From Adiantum capillus-veneris (lineage: Eukaryota > Streptophyta > Polypodiopsida > Polypodiales > Pteridaceae): a stretch of 64,000 bases of DNA. Within the stretch, counting starts at the first letter, position 1; each line of letters opens with the position of its first letter. Location: positions 103,398,912 through 103,462,911 of the forward strand of contig CM043963.1 in the NCBI GenBank assembly GCA_014529385.2, given 5' to 3'. The position numbers and the translations under genes were made by a program. Under the pieces are notes generated by a model that did no database searches, was not told the DNA's origin, and saw only the letters and a program-made list of their open reading frames with translations. Of the stretch, positions 33,520 to 45,309 are shown in pieces.

Positions 33520-34643
33520 CTACTCAACGTACTGGAAAATTTTATCTAGTGATTTCCACATGCTCGCCTTGTGATTTTGGATTGCCCCACCACCAAAATT
33601 GTCTTTAACCACTTTATGTAACTGTTTCCATTTGTTGAACAGGTTTCTCCTCTCTTCTCTATCGAAATCTTTGAGGCTAAACCCAAGAAACCTTATGGTC
33701 TTCACGCCGCTTATCGATGCTTTCCTAGGTACCTTGTAACGACTTTGAGACATCTTAGGATCCCCTTCGATTTTGACATTGTCTCCATGCAAACCAATGT
33801 CTGAGAGCACTCCCTCTAATGCTTTGATCACTCTTTTTGACTCACTCTCTAGCTTTAATGTTCATGCAAAATAGTTTGAAACAGTGCATGAAGTGTACAG
33901 ACGTTTACTTTACTCATAGAAATATCAAGCACTGGCCTAGAAGTTTTATCTTGAAGATGTTTGTTGGGATCTCTATTCCATTGCACACTCTCAAGAGATT
34001 GTGTATCAGCCATGCAATATCAGCATGGATTTGCCACAACTGCTCCATGTGTTATGTTGTACATACACTTAAGAGTCTTTAAGTCACCTTCCATGTGCCA
34101 TTCCATTGTATAGTCACCCAATCCTTCCACTGAAAGTACGACTCCATTTCTTTGTTTATTAATGATAGAAGGAATTTGGATTTGACTAAAAACCCAGTCG
34201 AGGATTTCAAAATCTTCCTTATCAACTTGCAATGAAAAATGAAAACAGAAAATCAACAACCAAATAATTAATATTTTTGTTATTATAGAGTGAACTAAGT
34301 ATACCTAAAATGATCCTAGAATTAGAATGTTGTTTTTTGATTTCACGTTGAAGTATCGTGGATCCTCTTTCGTTATCGATAGATCTAGAGCTCTGTTCAT
34401 GAGGGTAATGGTGACTCTCTCCAGCTTCTTGTTCTTCAGAACCTCGCAATCGTGGAGCTTCAAAACAAACTTGAGAACCCCACCGCACTCCTCTCGACTA
34501 ATGTCAAAGAAGTGAACTGCATACCTTTGCAATGCTTCAAGATCAACGAAGAGGTTGTTGTGCTCGTTAAAATGTACCTCTTTGCCGCCCTTGCCTAAGA
34601 ACGTTGCTTCAATATGGAATGGTGACCCAAGTTTCTCAAACAC
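33520..34643 (-). CDS. Unrecognised minus-strand exons
   Basis: Three open pieces in transcription order. 34643-34305 (MFEKLGSPFHIEATFLGKGG..., HFNEHNNLFVDLEALQRYAV). 34259-34020 (DWVFSQIQIPSIINKQRNGV..., GLGDYTMEWHMEGDLKTL). 33831-33520 (MIKALEGVLSDIGLHGDNVK..., TIRFLGFSLKDF, NFGGGAIQNHKASMW). Composition is that of real protein rather than chance frames, and the pieces follow each other on one strand. I infer one multi-exon gene, possibly joined to the 35.1-35.5 kb exon. The family is unknown and splice sites are not fixed. Confidence 0.35.
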
Positions 34644-35085
34644 CTCATTGTTTACGTACCAGCGAGCAGCCTTTATATGTTATGGCTTTGGCAGCAATGA
34701 TCCTCTCTGTAGTTTATTTTGAGACTTTTTAGCTAATGCTTTGCAGTGTATCCCATCTGGAAGATGCCACTCTCATCAAGTATTGCTTGCACTTCCATTG
34801 GTTCCAGGTGATTCTCGTTCATGAAGGAGGTAAGGATCCTACCCTTTCAACTTACGAAATTTTTTATGAGTTATCATCTCTTCAACTACTTCTTTTGGAA
34901 CTAAAACGGCTGTAATGTACTCCGGGATTGAAGCCTACACCGTTCGAGTTTGGATGCAGCAAAGACCTATCAAAAAAGCACCATGCATTATGATCATGTA
35001 TAGGAAAGTGTATCCGTTTCTTAGTGAAGCACATTGAAGATACAAAAGTAGAAAAAAAAACATTGAATTATCTTAAAGCTCGTAT

Positions 35086-35466
35086 TCATTTCTTCAGGCC
35101 ACCACTACCAATCTGGATGTTCTCAATGTTGCACATATTTTCTTTTCTTTTCTGAATACCAAGCACAGTGTCTTTCTCTTGCAAACTTGTGATCTTCTTC
35201 TCAAGGCTTTGGATTGTCTCTTTGTTTGATAAAATCTTCCAACAGCATGCTTCATTAAGCTTCTTTAGATGCATGTTCTCCATCACCAAGAGGTTTCTTT
35301 GCCTTTCCACATTCAATCCTCTCATTTCCAAATGTTCGGTGTATCCTAATAGCCCATCCTTGCCATCGCCTGTGAATTGTAAGAGGTTAGTGATATTAGC
35401 AAAGGGAGGTGAGGCATTTGTTGTAGGATCCTTTGGATAAATAGACCCATCGGTCCACAAATTCAA
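35086..35466 (-). CDS. LW-x-x-G coiled-coil family, copy 1
   Basis: An open stretch of 126 codons reading NLWTDGSIYPKDPTTNASPP, then LLQFTGDGKDGLLGYTEHL, then a predicted coiled coil (NKETIQSLEKKITSLQEKD). The copy at 59.9-60.4 kb has the same order: DLWVHGYLYPNDLAIN, FLQYVGGGEQGLLGYCKRL and a helix with EEEVETLNL. The frame is open further upstream (KKEDHL before NLW), so this is an internal or terminal exon. Function unknown. Conservation between two loci in different surroundings argues that it is a genuine gene family or a repeated element gene. Confidence 0.4.
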   Translation of the reverse strand: MNLWTDGSIYPKDPTTNASPPFANITNLLQFTGDGKDGLLGYTEHLEMRGLNVERQRNLLVMENMHLKKLNEACCWKILSNKETIQSLEKKITSLQEKDTVLGIQKRKENMCNIENIQIGSGGLKK

Positions 35467-36539
35467 ATGATCTTCTTTTTTTGTCTTTCTAAGTTCTTTC
35501 TCTCGTTGACATAAGAAAGACTCCCTCCTACGAACTTACAATACATCAACATAAAAATGATGTGTGTTCTTTCTTTGGGTAAGTGTTGAAGATGAAGGGG
35601 TTGAGTATTGCAAGTTCAAATTGGTGTTTTCATCAGAAAAAGAAGCGTTCTCCATTCCTAGAGTTGATAGAGAAATAGACAGACACTCGAAACTCATGAA
35701 ATATCTCAAGTTTTGGGAGGGAAGGCCATATTCTTATGTTTAGAGTTGATAGAGTTCCTGTGTCTTATGTTTCTGGAGGGAATGCTTGTAAGTTGGCATT
35801 TCAAATCATTAGTCATACGGCTAGTTGGGTTCTTGACAAGAGAACAAAGGATAAGGATGATAAAGACGGCGGCTACCTACCAAAGAATGTCATTTTGGCT
35901 TTTTGTTGGTGCAAAAAAGTATCATATAAAATGCACAATTTAATATTTTTATTTTCTCTCTCTAAGCTGACGTGGAACTTCTTACAAGGACCAAAAGGTA
36001 GTCCAACTTTCTCCTAATGCCAATTGTTAGTGTACTGGTACATATATCGACAATACCATGGCGACGATGATTTCGATTCTTATTCCAACGCTTTTTACTT
36101 TTAAAACAAGATTTGAGTCATTGGCATCCGTGTTGATTTTTGTGCAGTGAAATACCATGCTATGACCAAGGACATTTCCACCACGAGAATCACCATAGTA
36201 CAATCAGGTTTGGCACAGCGGTCCCTGCTTTGTAACAAAGCACTGAAGTAAAGGGGGGATACTAATGTGAGCACTCGATCATAAAGTTTACAACAACCCT
36301 TGCAGACTCCAACAGTTAACTACATGCAACACACATGCTAAACACATGATCATAACCACCGAATCAACAACCTGGGATCTAAGATATAACATGAATCTCT
36401 TTCCAAGCATAACATCAGCAATCATCTGCTTCAAAAAGAGGGTGTGGCCTTGTATTTCCTTCCATATTGCCTCTAGGATATCATACTCAGTCTGTTACCG
36501 ACCAACAATAATACAAGCATTTCAAATTAGTACCCAAAA

Positions 36540-37400
36540 GCTAGCAGGCAGTCTTGAAGGCATCATACTACCAAGTAGTACCAAAAACTACTAAGTCATC
36601 AATGACAGAAGACAACCATGAACTACCAAATAAGAACCATGAGCTATCAATTAGTAGCAAAAACATAAGAAGAGAAACCAAAACCCTAACAACCACCAAA
36701 ATAGAATTGTTAGAGTCTACCATAATTACTACCAGAACTACTAATACCACCAAAACACCATTGCTAGAAAACAACCATAAATTACCAATGGGAAAACTAG
36801 AATAGTATCAAAAGCATTATAAATACACCCAAGACAAAAATAAACTACTAAAACATAACCAAAACTACCAAAATAACCTTGTTAGTAGATTTACATCATA
36901 ACCTTGTTAGTAACGGTTTAGATGTACTAGCAACACAACCAAAATTTCCTAATTAATATCAAATTTATCACGCTACTGAACGTCTAAAAATAACATGATA
37001 GAAGATATCAAAACAAAAAGGTAGAGCCAAAAAGACCAAAAGATACCAGTATGAACAAAAACTACCAAAATACCATAAACAAAATTCAAAAAATCTTTCT
37101 AAAATTACTAATCTACCTAAAATAAGCAACTACCATACAGAAGCAAGAGGACCAAACATTGACAAAACTACCAAATCAAGGTTTACGGATACTAAAAAAA
37201 TACCAAGAGCTTCCACGAATAAGACAAACTACCAAAAACTTTCAAAAATGCGAGACTTGGTAGGATCTACCAATACTGAAAAAAATTAACTGAAGTACTA
37301 GATTATTTGATAAACCACCAAATGTATTAGAACTACCAAGGCAACACCAAATAGAAGTCATAAACACTACCAGAATTTGCCAAAAATAACAAAACCACTT
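36540..37400. repeat. Low-complexity ACTACCAAAA-rich tract
   Basis: About 860 bp with strong strand asymmetry (A and C rich), carrying dozens of ACTACCAAAA / AAAACTACCA motifs without a fixed period. No coding support. Frames in it are repeat products. Confidence 0.6.
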
Positions 37401-37557
37401 TCTCACAACATGGATGTCAAGAATTACTTGTTGTAGATTAACCTCCTTCTCTAGCTTCTTCATGTCCTCAATGTTTTCAAGTCGGAAAACCATGTATCGA
37501 TTGGCTCCCAAATCAGTCCCCCACCTCTTTAATGTCCTCATCATTGCAAGGGTTTGC

Positions 37558-37913
37558 CTACTTTTGTTTTGCAAGTTGCACTTCATAGTGCTCTATGTCA
37601 TCTTTCATCCGCTTAGCAACAACATTGGAACCCTCCACTCTCAACAAAGTTTCATTGTTTTGCTGCAAAGATGCTCTCAATGCTTTTAGCCTATCAAATG
37701 CAGTTGCACATGTATGAGGAACTCTCTCAACAATATTTTCCAAGCTTGTAATGGGTGGCCTCTGTTGGAGGCACCGTTTTTCCTTCGCCAAGTTTTGACC
37801 TTCCTCTCCAACCCTTCCGGGCGGTTGTTACACATGCTGAGTACACTCTCTCCAAATCTTGTCCATGCGACCTTATGGTCTGGCCCGGGGAGTCCACTAT
37901 GTACAAATTGCAT
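37558..37913 (-). CDS. Unrecognised minus-strand exons
   Basis: Two overlapping open stretches. 37913-37760 reads WTRFGESVLSMCNNRPEGLE and RKVKTWRRKNG. 37790-37558 reads ITSLENIVERVPHTCATAFD, RLKALRASLQQNNETLLRVE and DDIEHYEVQLAKQK, mostly charged helix. It is probably a frameshifted or spliced remnant. A further helical piece lies at 37500-37430. Not recognised. Confidence 0.25.
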
Positions 37914-38125
37914 ATAGCATGTGCGAACAAGAGGTATTTAAATAATCCCTTACTTGTATATTTTCAAGTGTTATATGTACCCCTTATGTATGCATTTTTG
38001 TAAAAAAAACTAGCCCTTTATGTATGAAAAGTTTTACTTTCTCAATTAAAAAACCCTTTATGTAAGTACATTTTCATGTAAATGTACCTAATTATAAATT
38101 CCTTATTTTGTTTGCACGTGCTATC

Positions 38126-38488
38126 TTACATATTTCCTAGTGGACGTCCAAGGTGACCTGGCACGCAGGGTCCTTTGTTGCCGTTCTCGAAAGAAAAGCA
38201 ACACACAAACTTTGCAGTGATCCCCCCATAAGATGTAGAGGCTTGGTATACTTTGTGGAACATGAAGTTGCTATCTAAGTTCAACCAGTCTTGGCTTCTC
38301 TTGTGGAACAGGAACTTGCTATCTGATTTCTCCATAGAGAATCTCCCCTTGCTAGCTCTCGTCTTTGCGGTGTTGATGCTCTGAGGAGATTTTGTACCTA
38401 TCAAAGGGGACCTTGCATCCATGGTCCTATGATTCTTTCCCTTGTCTGGTGATCCCCTGCCAGTAGACTTCCTCGTAGGCATCCTCAT
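38126..38488 (-). CDS. Basic protein with duplicated F-L/M-FHK motif, unrecognised
   Basis: From ATG 38488: MRMPTRKSTGRGSPDKGKNH, Ser/Arg/Lys-rich, then two tandem copies of a D-S-(K/N)-F-(L/M)-F-H-K motif (SDSKFLFHKRSQDWLN and LDSNFMFHKVYQ). The tail is hydrophobic and glycine-rich (120 codons). The basic N-terminus suggests nucleic-acid binding or nuclear location; that is inference. No family is recognised. Confidence 0.35.
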   Translation of the reverse strand: MRMPTRKSTGRGSPDKGKNHRTMDARSPLIGTKSPQSINTAKTRASKGRFSMEKSDSKFLFHKRSQDWLNLDSNFMFHKVYQASTSYGGITAKFVCCFSFENGNKGPCVPGHLGRPLGNM

Positions 38489-39349
38489 AGTCGTGATGGT
38501 GCACAACAGGAGACCTCGGTCGTTGCATAATAGAATGAAGAATGTGTTGCTTCTGAGAGAGGTCCAAAGCGTTTGCTCAAAAATACTTGAGAAAGGTGCT
38601 ATTTGTAAGAGAGGTGCAAATCCGCTGCTTAACAATACCCAGTGTTAGTTTACTAACACGTCCGACAGAGTATGGGTTAAAGAAAGGTTACGTACGGAGC
38701 CATCACACGAATTTAAACGTACAACTCCCATCCACAATTGTCCCACCCACGTTTTCTTTCAAAGGAGTGGTGTTTCAATTTTTAATAAATTCTCCCTTGC
38801 AGTACTTCAATTTAGAGGACAAAAAAGTTCCCTCCAAAACAGCCTAAACATAGGTAGAAGGACCAACTAGGTAGAAACAAAAAAGGTCTTTTTTTGTAGC
38901 ATCAATGTATGCTTTTAGTTATGACTAGATACATCATTCCCTCATCATCCAAGTACCGATCACCACTGTAGTCCACATGCACTAAGTTCTTGAACTCACT
39001 CGGTCTATCTTTTAGCTTTACATTATCGTTTCGCTACGCTTCCACAATGGAAAATAGGGCCAAAGGATGTGAACTAAGTCTATTTGAAGAATAAGGAAAA
39101 TTGGTGGAGTGTAGTTAAAGTTGTGCTCCACGCCACCTTGGCTAATATTTGCGCTAAACTAAGTGACTTGCACTGCTTTGGGTTGATATGTAAGACAAAC
39201 ACTAGAAGAGGCTATTCATATTAGCGACGCTCACACAACGACGCTCAAAAAAAAAATCCCGGCGTCGCTATGAGCGTCGCAAATTTCTTTGTTAATTTGC
39301 GACGCTCATAGCGACGCCGGCTGGGCTAAAAAAATAACCGAGCGCGCCC

Positions 39350-39378
39350 AAAAACTCAGATCTTTGATCTGAGTTTTT
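39350..39378. repeat. Perfect 13-bp stem hairpin in CACTA-2 left end
   Basis: AAAAACTCAGATC and GATCTGAGTTTTT separated by TTT, next to the subterminal repeats. The following T-run is terminator-like, but the hairpin is more likely a binding palindrome of the transposon. Confidence 0.6.
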
Positions 39379-39405
39379 CGGCGCCCTCAAGCAAGGAGCA
39401 GGTAA

Positions 39406-39449
<44 letters not shown>

Positions 39450-39867
39450 CTTCTCCACACACACACACACACACACACACGAGGAGAGGAAGGAGAGCCA
39501 GGTATGCTCCTTCCCTCTCCTCATTCTCATGTTCCCTTCCCCTCTTTCTCTCTCCCTCTCTCTCTCTCTCTCACACACACATACACACACACACACACAT
39601 AGTGTTTTTGAAAGAGAGAGAGAGAGTACAAACATAAACAAAAACGCACACACACATACATAAACAAAGAATGCACACACACATTGAGAGAGGAAAAGAG
39701 AGAGAGAGCATGCATAAACAAAAAATGCATGCATTGAGAGAGGAAAAGAGAGAGAGAACATGCATAAACAAAAAACGCACACATTGAGAGAGGAAAAGAG
39801 AGAGAAAACATGCATACGATCCAAAAAAACGCACACACATTGAGAGAGAAAGAGAGAAAAACTAATT

Positions 39868-39985
39868 TAACGTCGTAGGAAACTAATTAAAATTAAAAGA
39901 CCTAAAGATCTAGCCGACGAGGAGTTGAACTCAAGACCTATTATTCAAGAGGGAAATGGCATAATCAATCTACCATACTTGGCAT
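39868..39985 (-). mobile_element. tRNA-headed SINE-like element, copy 1
   Basis: On the minus strand, an A-box-like TGGTAGATTGATTATGCC (39958-39975) and a B-box-like GGTCTTGAGTTCAACTCC (39921-39938) are spaced as in tRNA genes. They are followed by TTTCCTACGACGTTAAA and a pyrimidine tail. The ACGACGTTAAAACTCTC tail recurs at 40069, 40763 and 49284. Plant SINEs have this tRNA-like head, body and simple tail plan. Confidence 0.5.
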
Positions 39986-40064
39986 GGGTGATAGAAAGGT
40001 TATACCATTTATCTCTTTTTATTGGCACACACATCCACACACGCGCACACACACAAGAAGAAGA

Positions 40065-40210
40065 GAGTTATAACGTCGTAGGAAACTATCTTAAAAGACG
40101 TTAAAGATTAGGTTATATGTAGACTTACATTAAATTAGATTTAGGTTTATTTTTAACTAGATTTACGTTTATTTACGCTAGATTTAGATTTACGTTATAT
40201 TAGATTAGAT
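40065..40210. repeat. Direct repeat left of the HIPP fragment
   Basis: About 150 bp, starting in AACGTCGTAGGAAACTATC, then GACGTTAAAGATTAGGTTA, then TTAGATTTACGTTTATT motifs. A closely similar copy lies at 40755-40900, so the two bracket the captured HIPP exon. Confidence 0.75.
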
Positions 40211-40214
40211 TTAG

Positions 40215-40577
40215 GTCTCCATAGACTGCGATGCCTGCATGAAGCGGGTGAAGAAAGCCCTCAATGGAATATAGGGTATTGCTGCCTTCACTCATGGTGG
40301 GCTCCGTCGATCCAAAAGTACTGGTGAAATGTCTTCACCAGATAGGGAAGAAGGTGGATCTTCAGGGCGGCAAGAGTCACTACATCCCCGACACAATGAC
40401 CATCTAGACAACCTCTAGTCATTCAACAGCAACTTCAAAGTTAGTAACAAGAGCAAGAACGGTGTAAAGGGCCAATTGCTGTCGTCAGATGTGGATGGAG
40501 ATGAGGCAGCGTCACCGCCGGAAGTTAACTCTCACATCTTTAGTGATGAGAATGCCAACTCTTGCCGAGTTATGTGA
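40215..40577 (+). pseudogene. Captured HIPP (heavy-metal-associated isoprenylated protein) exon
   Basis: Directly after an intron-like TTTAG, the sequence reads VSIDCDACMKRVKKALNGI, the beta1-alpha1 part of an HMA domain with its CxxC metal site. A TAG (40272-40274) and a frameshift follow. The same domain resumes as GSVDPKVLVKCLHQIGKKVD, followed by LQG. After a Ser/Asn/Asp-rich linker the frame ends SCRVM and stop, a CaaX prenylation box. HMA plus C-terminal CaaX defines plant HIPPs. The first exon is missing. It lies between the CACTA-2 left end and its tnp2, flanked by 150-bp direct repeats, which fits capture of a host gene by the transposon. Confidence 0.8.
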
Positions 40578-40754
40578 AAAATTATGTGTTAAATCAGTTT
40601 TAAGGTTCTTATAATCCCTGTTAGTTTAGTTCTTTGTTTTTAATATAACATAATTTACGTTAGATTTAGATTTATGTTATATTAGATTAGACTTAGGTTT
40701 ATTTAGGTTTATCCACACACACACACACACACACACGCACACACACACAAGAAG

Positions 40755-40900
40755 AAGAGAGTTTTAACGTCGTAGGAAACTATCCCAAAAGACGTTAAAG
40801 ATTAGGTTAGATGTAGACTTACGTTAAATTAGATTTAGGTTTATTTTTAGTTAGATTTACATTTATTTAGATTTACGCTTATTTACGTTAGATCGAGTCC
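40755..40900. repeat. Direct repeat right of the HIPP fragment
   Basis: Second copy of the 40065-40210 repeat, with TTTTAACGTCGTAGG and AAAAGACGTTAAAGATTAGG, same orientation. Confidence 0.75.
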
Positions 40901-41121
40901 ACGCAAGAATTACTTACGGTTTAGGGTTTAGGGTTAGACGAACAGTGAAAAGATCTACTGTGAAAAGATGTTAAGATGCTGTGAAGTACTACAGCTAGAG
41001 AAGAGGCAAAGGGGTTTTGTCCACTACATGCAGTATCATGTAGACGTGGGTGTGTAGATTTCTTGTACCCACAAATATAGGTATTGACCAATAAAGACGA
41101 GATTATAACCCGGTGGTTCTG

Positions 41122-41157
41122 ATCTCCGTGCACCTCTAGACCGAGGTGTGCGGGGAT
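41122..41157 (+). promoter_or_regulatory. Conserved hairpin upstream of CACTA-2 tnp2
   Basis: ATCTCCGTGCACCTC, loop TAGACC, then GAGGTGTGCGGGGAT. Compared with the perfect stem in CACTA-1, three positions differ, and all three form G-U wobble pairs if the sequence is RNA. It is about 150 bp upstream of the tnp2 start, with (GA)n between. Confidence 0.7.
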
Positions 41158-41182
41158 TGGACATGACTAGAGAATGTGAGGT

Positions 41183-41187
<5 letters not shown>

Positions 41188-41242
<55 letters not shown>
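41188..41242. repeat. (GA)n microsatellite
   Basis: About 27 GA units in the leader between the conserved hairpin and the tnp2 start codon of CACTA-2. Confidence 0.97.
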
Positions 41243-41246
<4 letters not shown>

Positions 41247-41308
41247 GACGAAGAATGCCAATAGAATATTAAATTTGTTGTCCAGGTTATAAGTTTTTTA
41301 TCCTCAGT

Positions 41309-44300
41309 ATGAGTAGTGACGAGGATGTGGGACCGTCCAACCGAAACACCTATCTCTCAACGAGGGTCTTATGTCCTTGTAATCAATGCAAGCATGATGT
41401 GCGACGGACAAGACGTGTTTCTTTGCAGCACGTTCGTGAATTTGGCGAGTTCGATCCATCTATTATAGATCGAGTTGTTGCCAATTATAACTCGTCGGAC
41501 TCTGACGCTGGCCAACAAGCAGCAATCTTGCAACCCAATAGACGTGTTCGCAGGCGCTTTGGTCAAGCAGCATATGTGAGGCCACAAGATGTAGCCTCTG
41601 ACAGCTCGGGGGATGATCATGCAGAGCACATTCCCAACGAGGCAATGTTTGAGCCCGAGATTGATGAAATGATCGAGACGATCATGGATTCAGAAAGGCT
41701 TATCTATGATGATATGAAAAGTGAAGCTGATACGCCATTGTATAATGGAGCACGTATGTCTAGATTGAAAGCACTCCTGGTTCTTCTCAACATGCAGGCA
41801 AAGTTTGGATGGAGTGACACTAGCGTCACAGCGCTTTTCAGGTGATCTATTACAATTAGTTTACTTTAATAAAACTCTAAATGTATAATGATCTGATAGA
41901 TTTTTACACGACTGTATCATATTTTTATGTTGTGTAGATTGCTGAAAGAGCACATACTACCAGCTGACAATGTGATGCCAGATTCCCGAGATGAAGCAAG
42001 AAAGATTTTGCGAAACTTGGGGATGGATTACAATTCTATCCACGCTTGTCCTAATGACTGCATTCTTTTCAGAGGGGAATACATAGACATGGAGAAGTGT
42101 CCGAAATGTGATTCCGAAAGATATCGAGTAGATCTCCATGGGACAAAAATTCCACAAAAGGTTTTGCGACATTTCCCTCTGCTTCCTCGCATCAAGCATT
42201 TCTTCGAATGTAAGTCCATGGCCGCCCTAGCATCATGGCATGAGGAGAATAAATCTTCGGATGGTGTGCTACGAATTCCTGCAGATTGCGTAGCGTGGAA
42301 ACATATAGATGGAACATGGTCGGATTTTGCCAGGGAAGCTCGAAATTTACGCTTAGGCCTGGCTATGGATGGCGTAAATCCATTTGGTCAAAGATCAACA
42401 TCTTACAGTGTATGGCCCGTTGTCATCGTCAACTACAACATTCCCCCGTGGTTGACTACGAAGAAGGGGCACCTATGGCTAAGCTTGATTGTGCCAGGGC
42501 GATATAAAGTGGGGAATATGGATGTGTATCTTCGTCCACTATTGGAAGAGCTACAACAATTGTGGATTGGCATAGAGGTGGTGGATATGAGCCGACACAC
42601 AGGACGACGGAATGCTTTGATCAGAGGCATTCTAATGTGGACCATGCATGACTATCCCGGGCTAACAGAATGCTCAGGTGATCTATTGACACTCCTCACT
42701 CAGACACTGTAAATCTTGTTTTTTCCCATAGTTGATCTATTATCATGTGTATACATGCAGGGCTTCAAACAAGCGGATACAGAGCATGTGTCACATGTGG
42801 ACCTAGACTGAATGCACGTAGGGCACCCTCACTAAAGAAGCAAATCTACGAAGGTCATCAAGCGTATCTTCCAGAGAATCATGTGTTACGCGACGGCTTT
42901 TTGGGAAGAGAGCCACCAAGGATGTCTGCACAAGCATGGTTAGAGCAGAAGGAGATGTGCGATGACGGATTGCCTCCAGGGATGAAGAGACTATCTCTAT
43001 GGTACGAGTTACCATACTGGCCCCGACTCATGATCAATCACTTGCTCGATCCAATGCACATATTCAAGAATGTGGGTAATCTACTATGGGACCATCTGAC
43101 CGGCAAGAAAGATACTTTGGGAGCCAGAGTTGACCTTAGAAATGTGGATCGTATGGAGCAATATTGGCCGCAAACAGCGTCTGATGGATCGATAAAACTC
43201 CCCAAAGCACCATGGATTTTCACAGGAGCCCAAGAACGCAAAGTAAAAGAGACCATTCGATCTTTACGGACCCCCACTGGCGTAATGCACTCGCTCCGAA
43301 CGTGTTTTACTAAAGAAGGAAAGCTTACCGGTTTGAAGTCACATGATTGGCATAAAATGTGTCAGGTACGTTCATAGTGGACTTTAATATCATTGCATAA
43401 AATGTGGACTTTAATATCATTGCTGCACATACTTTACAGTTTATTTTACCGGTTGCCATTGAGGGATATTTGTCTCTCGACATCCGTAACACAATCTACA
43501 AACTTGCAAAGCTGGTGCAATGGATCTCACAAAAGGAGATCAACGTAGACTCCATACCATTCGCCAAACTAAATGCTGCGGAGCTTGTGTGCATGTTTGA
43601 GAAACATTTTCCTACTACAATGCTAACCATTCAGGTGCATCTTCTTGTTCACATAGTTGATGAGGTGGAAATAGCTGGCACAGTTCATTCCAGATGGATG
43701 TTCTTCTTAGAACGTTTCATGAAAACGCTTAAGGGATATGTGCGTCAAAAGGCACGTCCGGAGGGTAGCATGGCAGAAGGTTGGTTGGTATTAGAGTCCC
43801 TAGTGTACATTGGAGAGTGGCTAGACGGATTTGATAAATCCCGGGACACGCTATGGCGAACCATAGATGATGAGTGCATATCTGGGATTGTCATGTGCAA
43901 TCTCGGTGTTGAGAAGAAGATGACGGAAGATCTAGAGGCTAAAATCAACCGATTTTGCATGCTTCACAATCCAGTGATGCAAAAGTGGATTTCACAATAT
44001 GAGGATGCAAAGCAAGAGCGACAAAGGGCACGAATCGAGTGGAGACGGGGAAGACGACCACCGATGCACTATCCAGCGGTTCTGGAGAGCCTACCAACCT
44101 TCATGAGCTTAAGATGGTTGCACAACCAATTGAAAAGCGCACAACAATGCGGTGACGAAGTGACTGAGGAAGAGTGGGAGTACTCTCGGGGTTGCGCGAC
44201 CAAGGTAAGTTTGCAATGTACGACTAGCTAGTGACTTTATTTCTAAACGTTTGAACGGCCACTCATAATCTTTGTTCGTTGTAGTATAAGTCATACACAG

Positions 44301-44950
44301 CAGCATGGTGTAAAGGTCGACATTTTAGGGTGGAACGAATCGACAAAAAGCGTTTTACTCAAGATTGTGGAATCATGGCAAAATTTGAACAGTATAGTCG
44401 ACGACGTTCCTCTGATGCAGATCCTGTGGTGGCGGAACTCACTTACTTCGGCACGCTGCAAGAGATTTTGAGGATCGATTACAGAGGATTTTTTGTCGAC
44501 TTGTTCGACGTGCAATGATTCAAGATAATCATGGAGGGTCGCAACGCTACTGTGCGTAGAGGAGAGTCTGGTTTTCTTGAGGTGGATTCTACTAAGAAAT
44601 GGACTGACCTAAGAGACACTTTCGTACAACCCGAGCATTGTGAACAAGTAAGTATGTAAATAGTTAACATCCCCCTTTTACAAGTTATGTGCTTGAAAGC
44701 TCTCATGTAAGTTATGTGGCTCTGGCAGGTAATATTTCATCCTACAAAGTCTACATCAAACTGGTGGTACGTCATAGAGGTAGCCCCTCGCAGTGCAAGG
44801 ACGTATGAAGGCTACCATGTGCCAATCACAACGGCATCAATGGAGGAGATCAGAGAAGATGCTCAATCAGAAGCCGCTGCGGTGGTGCCAGACGAGCATC
44901 AAGATGCTACTACTCTATATGGGGTGCATGCAGAGGAGCTACAAAATTAA
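41309..44950 (+). CDS. CACTA-2 Tnp2 transposase, nearly intact (one in-frame TGA)
   Basis: Six exons with GT-AG borders: 41309-41841, 41938-42677, 42761-43365, 43440-44204, 44285-44647 and 44729-44950. Domains in order: CPCNQCKHDVRRTRR zinc-binding start (Transpos_assoc type); Transposase_21 core with LGMDYNSIHACPNDCILF, PQKVLRHFPLLPRIK, LAMDGVNPFG, YSVWPVVIVNYNIPPW, LLDPMHIFKNVGNL; DUF4218-like HLLVHIVDEVEIAGTVHSRW, MFFLERFMKTLKGYVR, PEGSMAEGW; DUF4216-like RIDYRGFFVDLFDVQ. A TGA at 44516-44518 follows VDLFDV-Q, where this family usually has Trp, so a single TGG-to-TGA change is likely. All else is open. The enzyme would cut and join at CACTA termini. Confidence 0.85.
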
Positions 44951-45309
44951 ACAGAGGATATGTGTTTAAACGGAGAGCTCTATATAGATATAGGAAGTTA
45001 TGCTGAGTTATGCGAGGATGAGAGAGAGATCTCTTAAAGCCACAAATATTGTATTTGAACAATTTTGCTTCGTGTTGTAAAAGCTCTGGCTCTCTAAGTA
45101 CCTTCCATGGTGTATAACGCTCTTTTCTACTCGCGCTCACATCTTTTGATTGAAAATTCTGAGTTTTCGACTTGCCTTTTCTATCACTCGATTCATTGCG
45201 TCATTGTATTTATATGCGTCATTACGTCATTGTATTTAATGATCTTTGCGTCATTGTCTACTCTATTCATTCAATATTAAGTTTAAATATTCGTGTGTTT
45301 AATGCAGGT

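Noticed and set aside
39350-39378. Intrinsic transcription terminator
   Set aside because: The hairpin with a T-run looks like a bacterial terminator, but the context is a plant transposon end and no gene stops before it.
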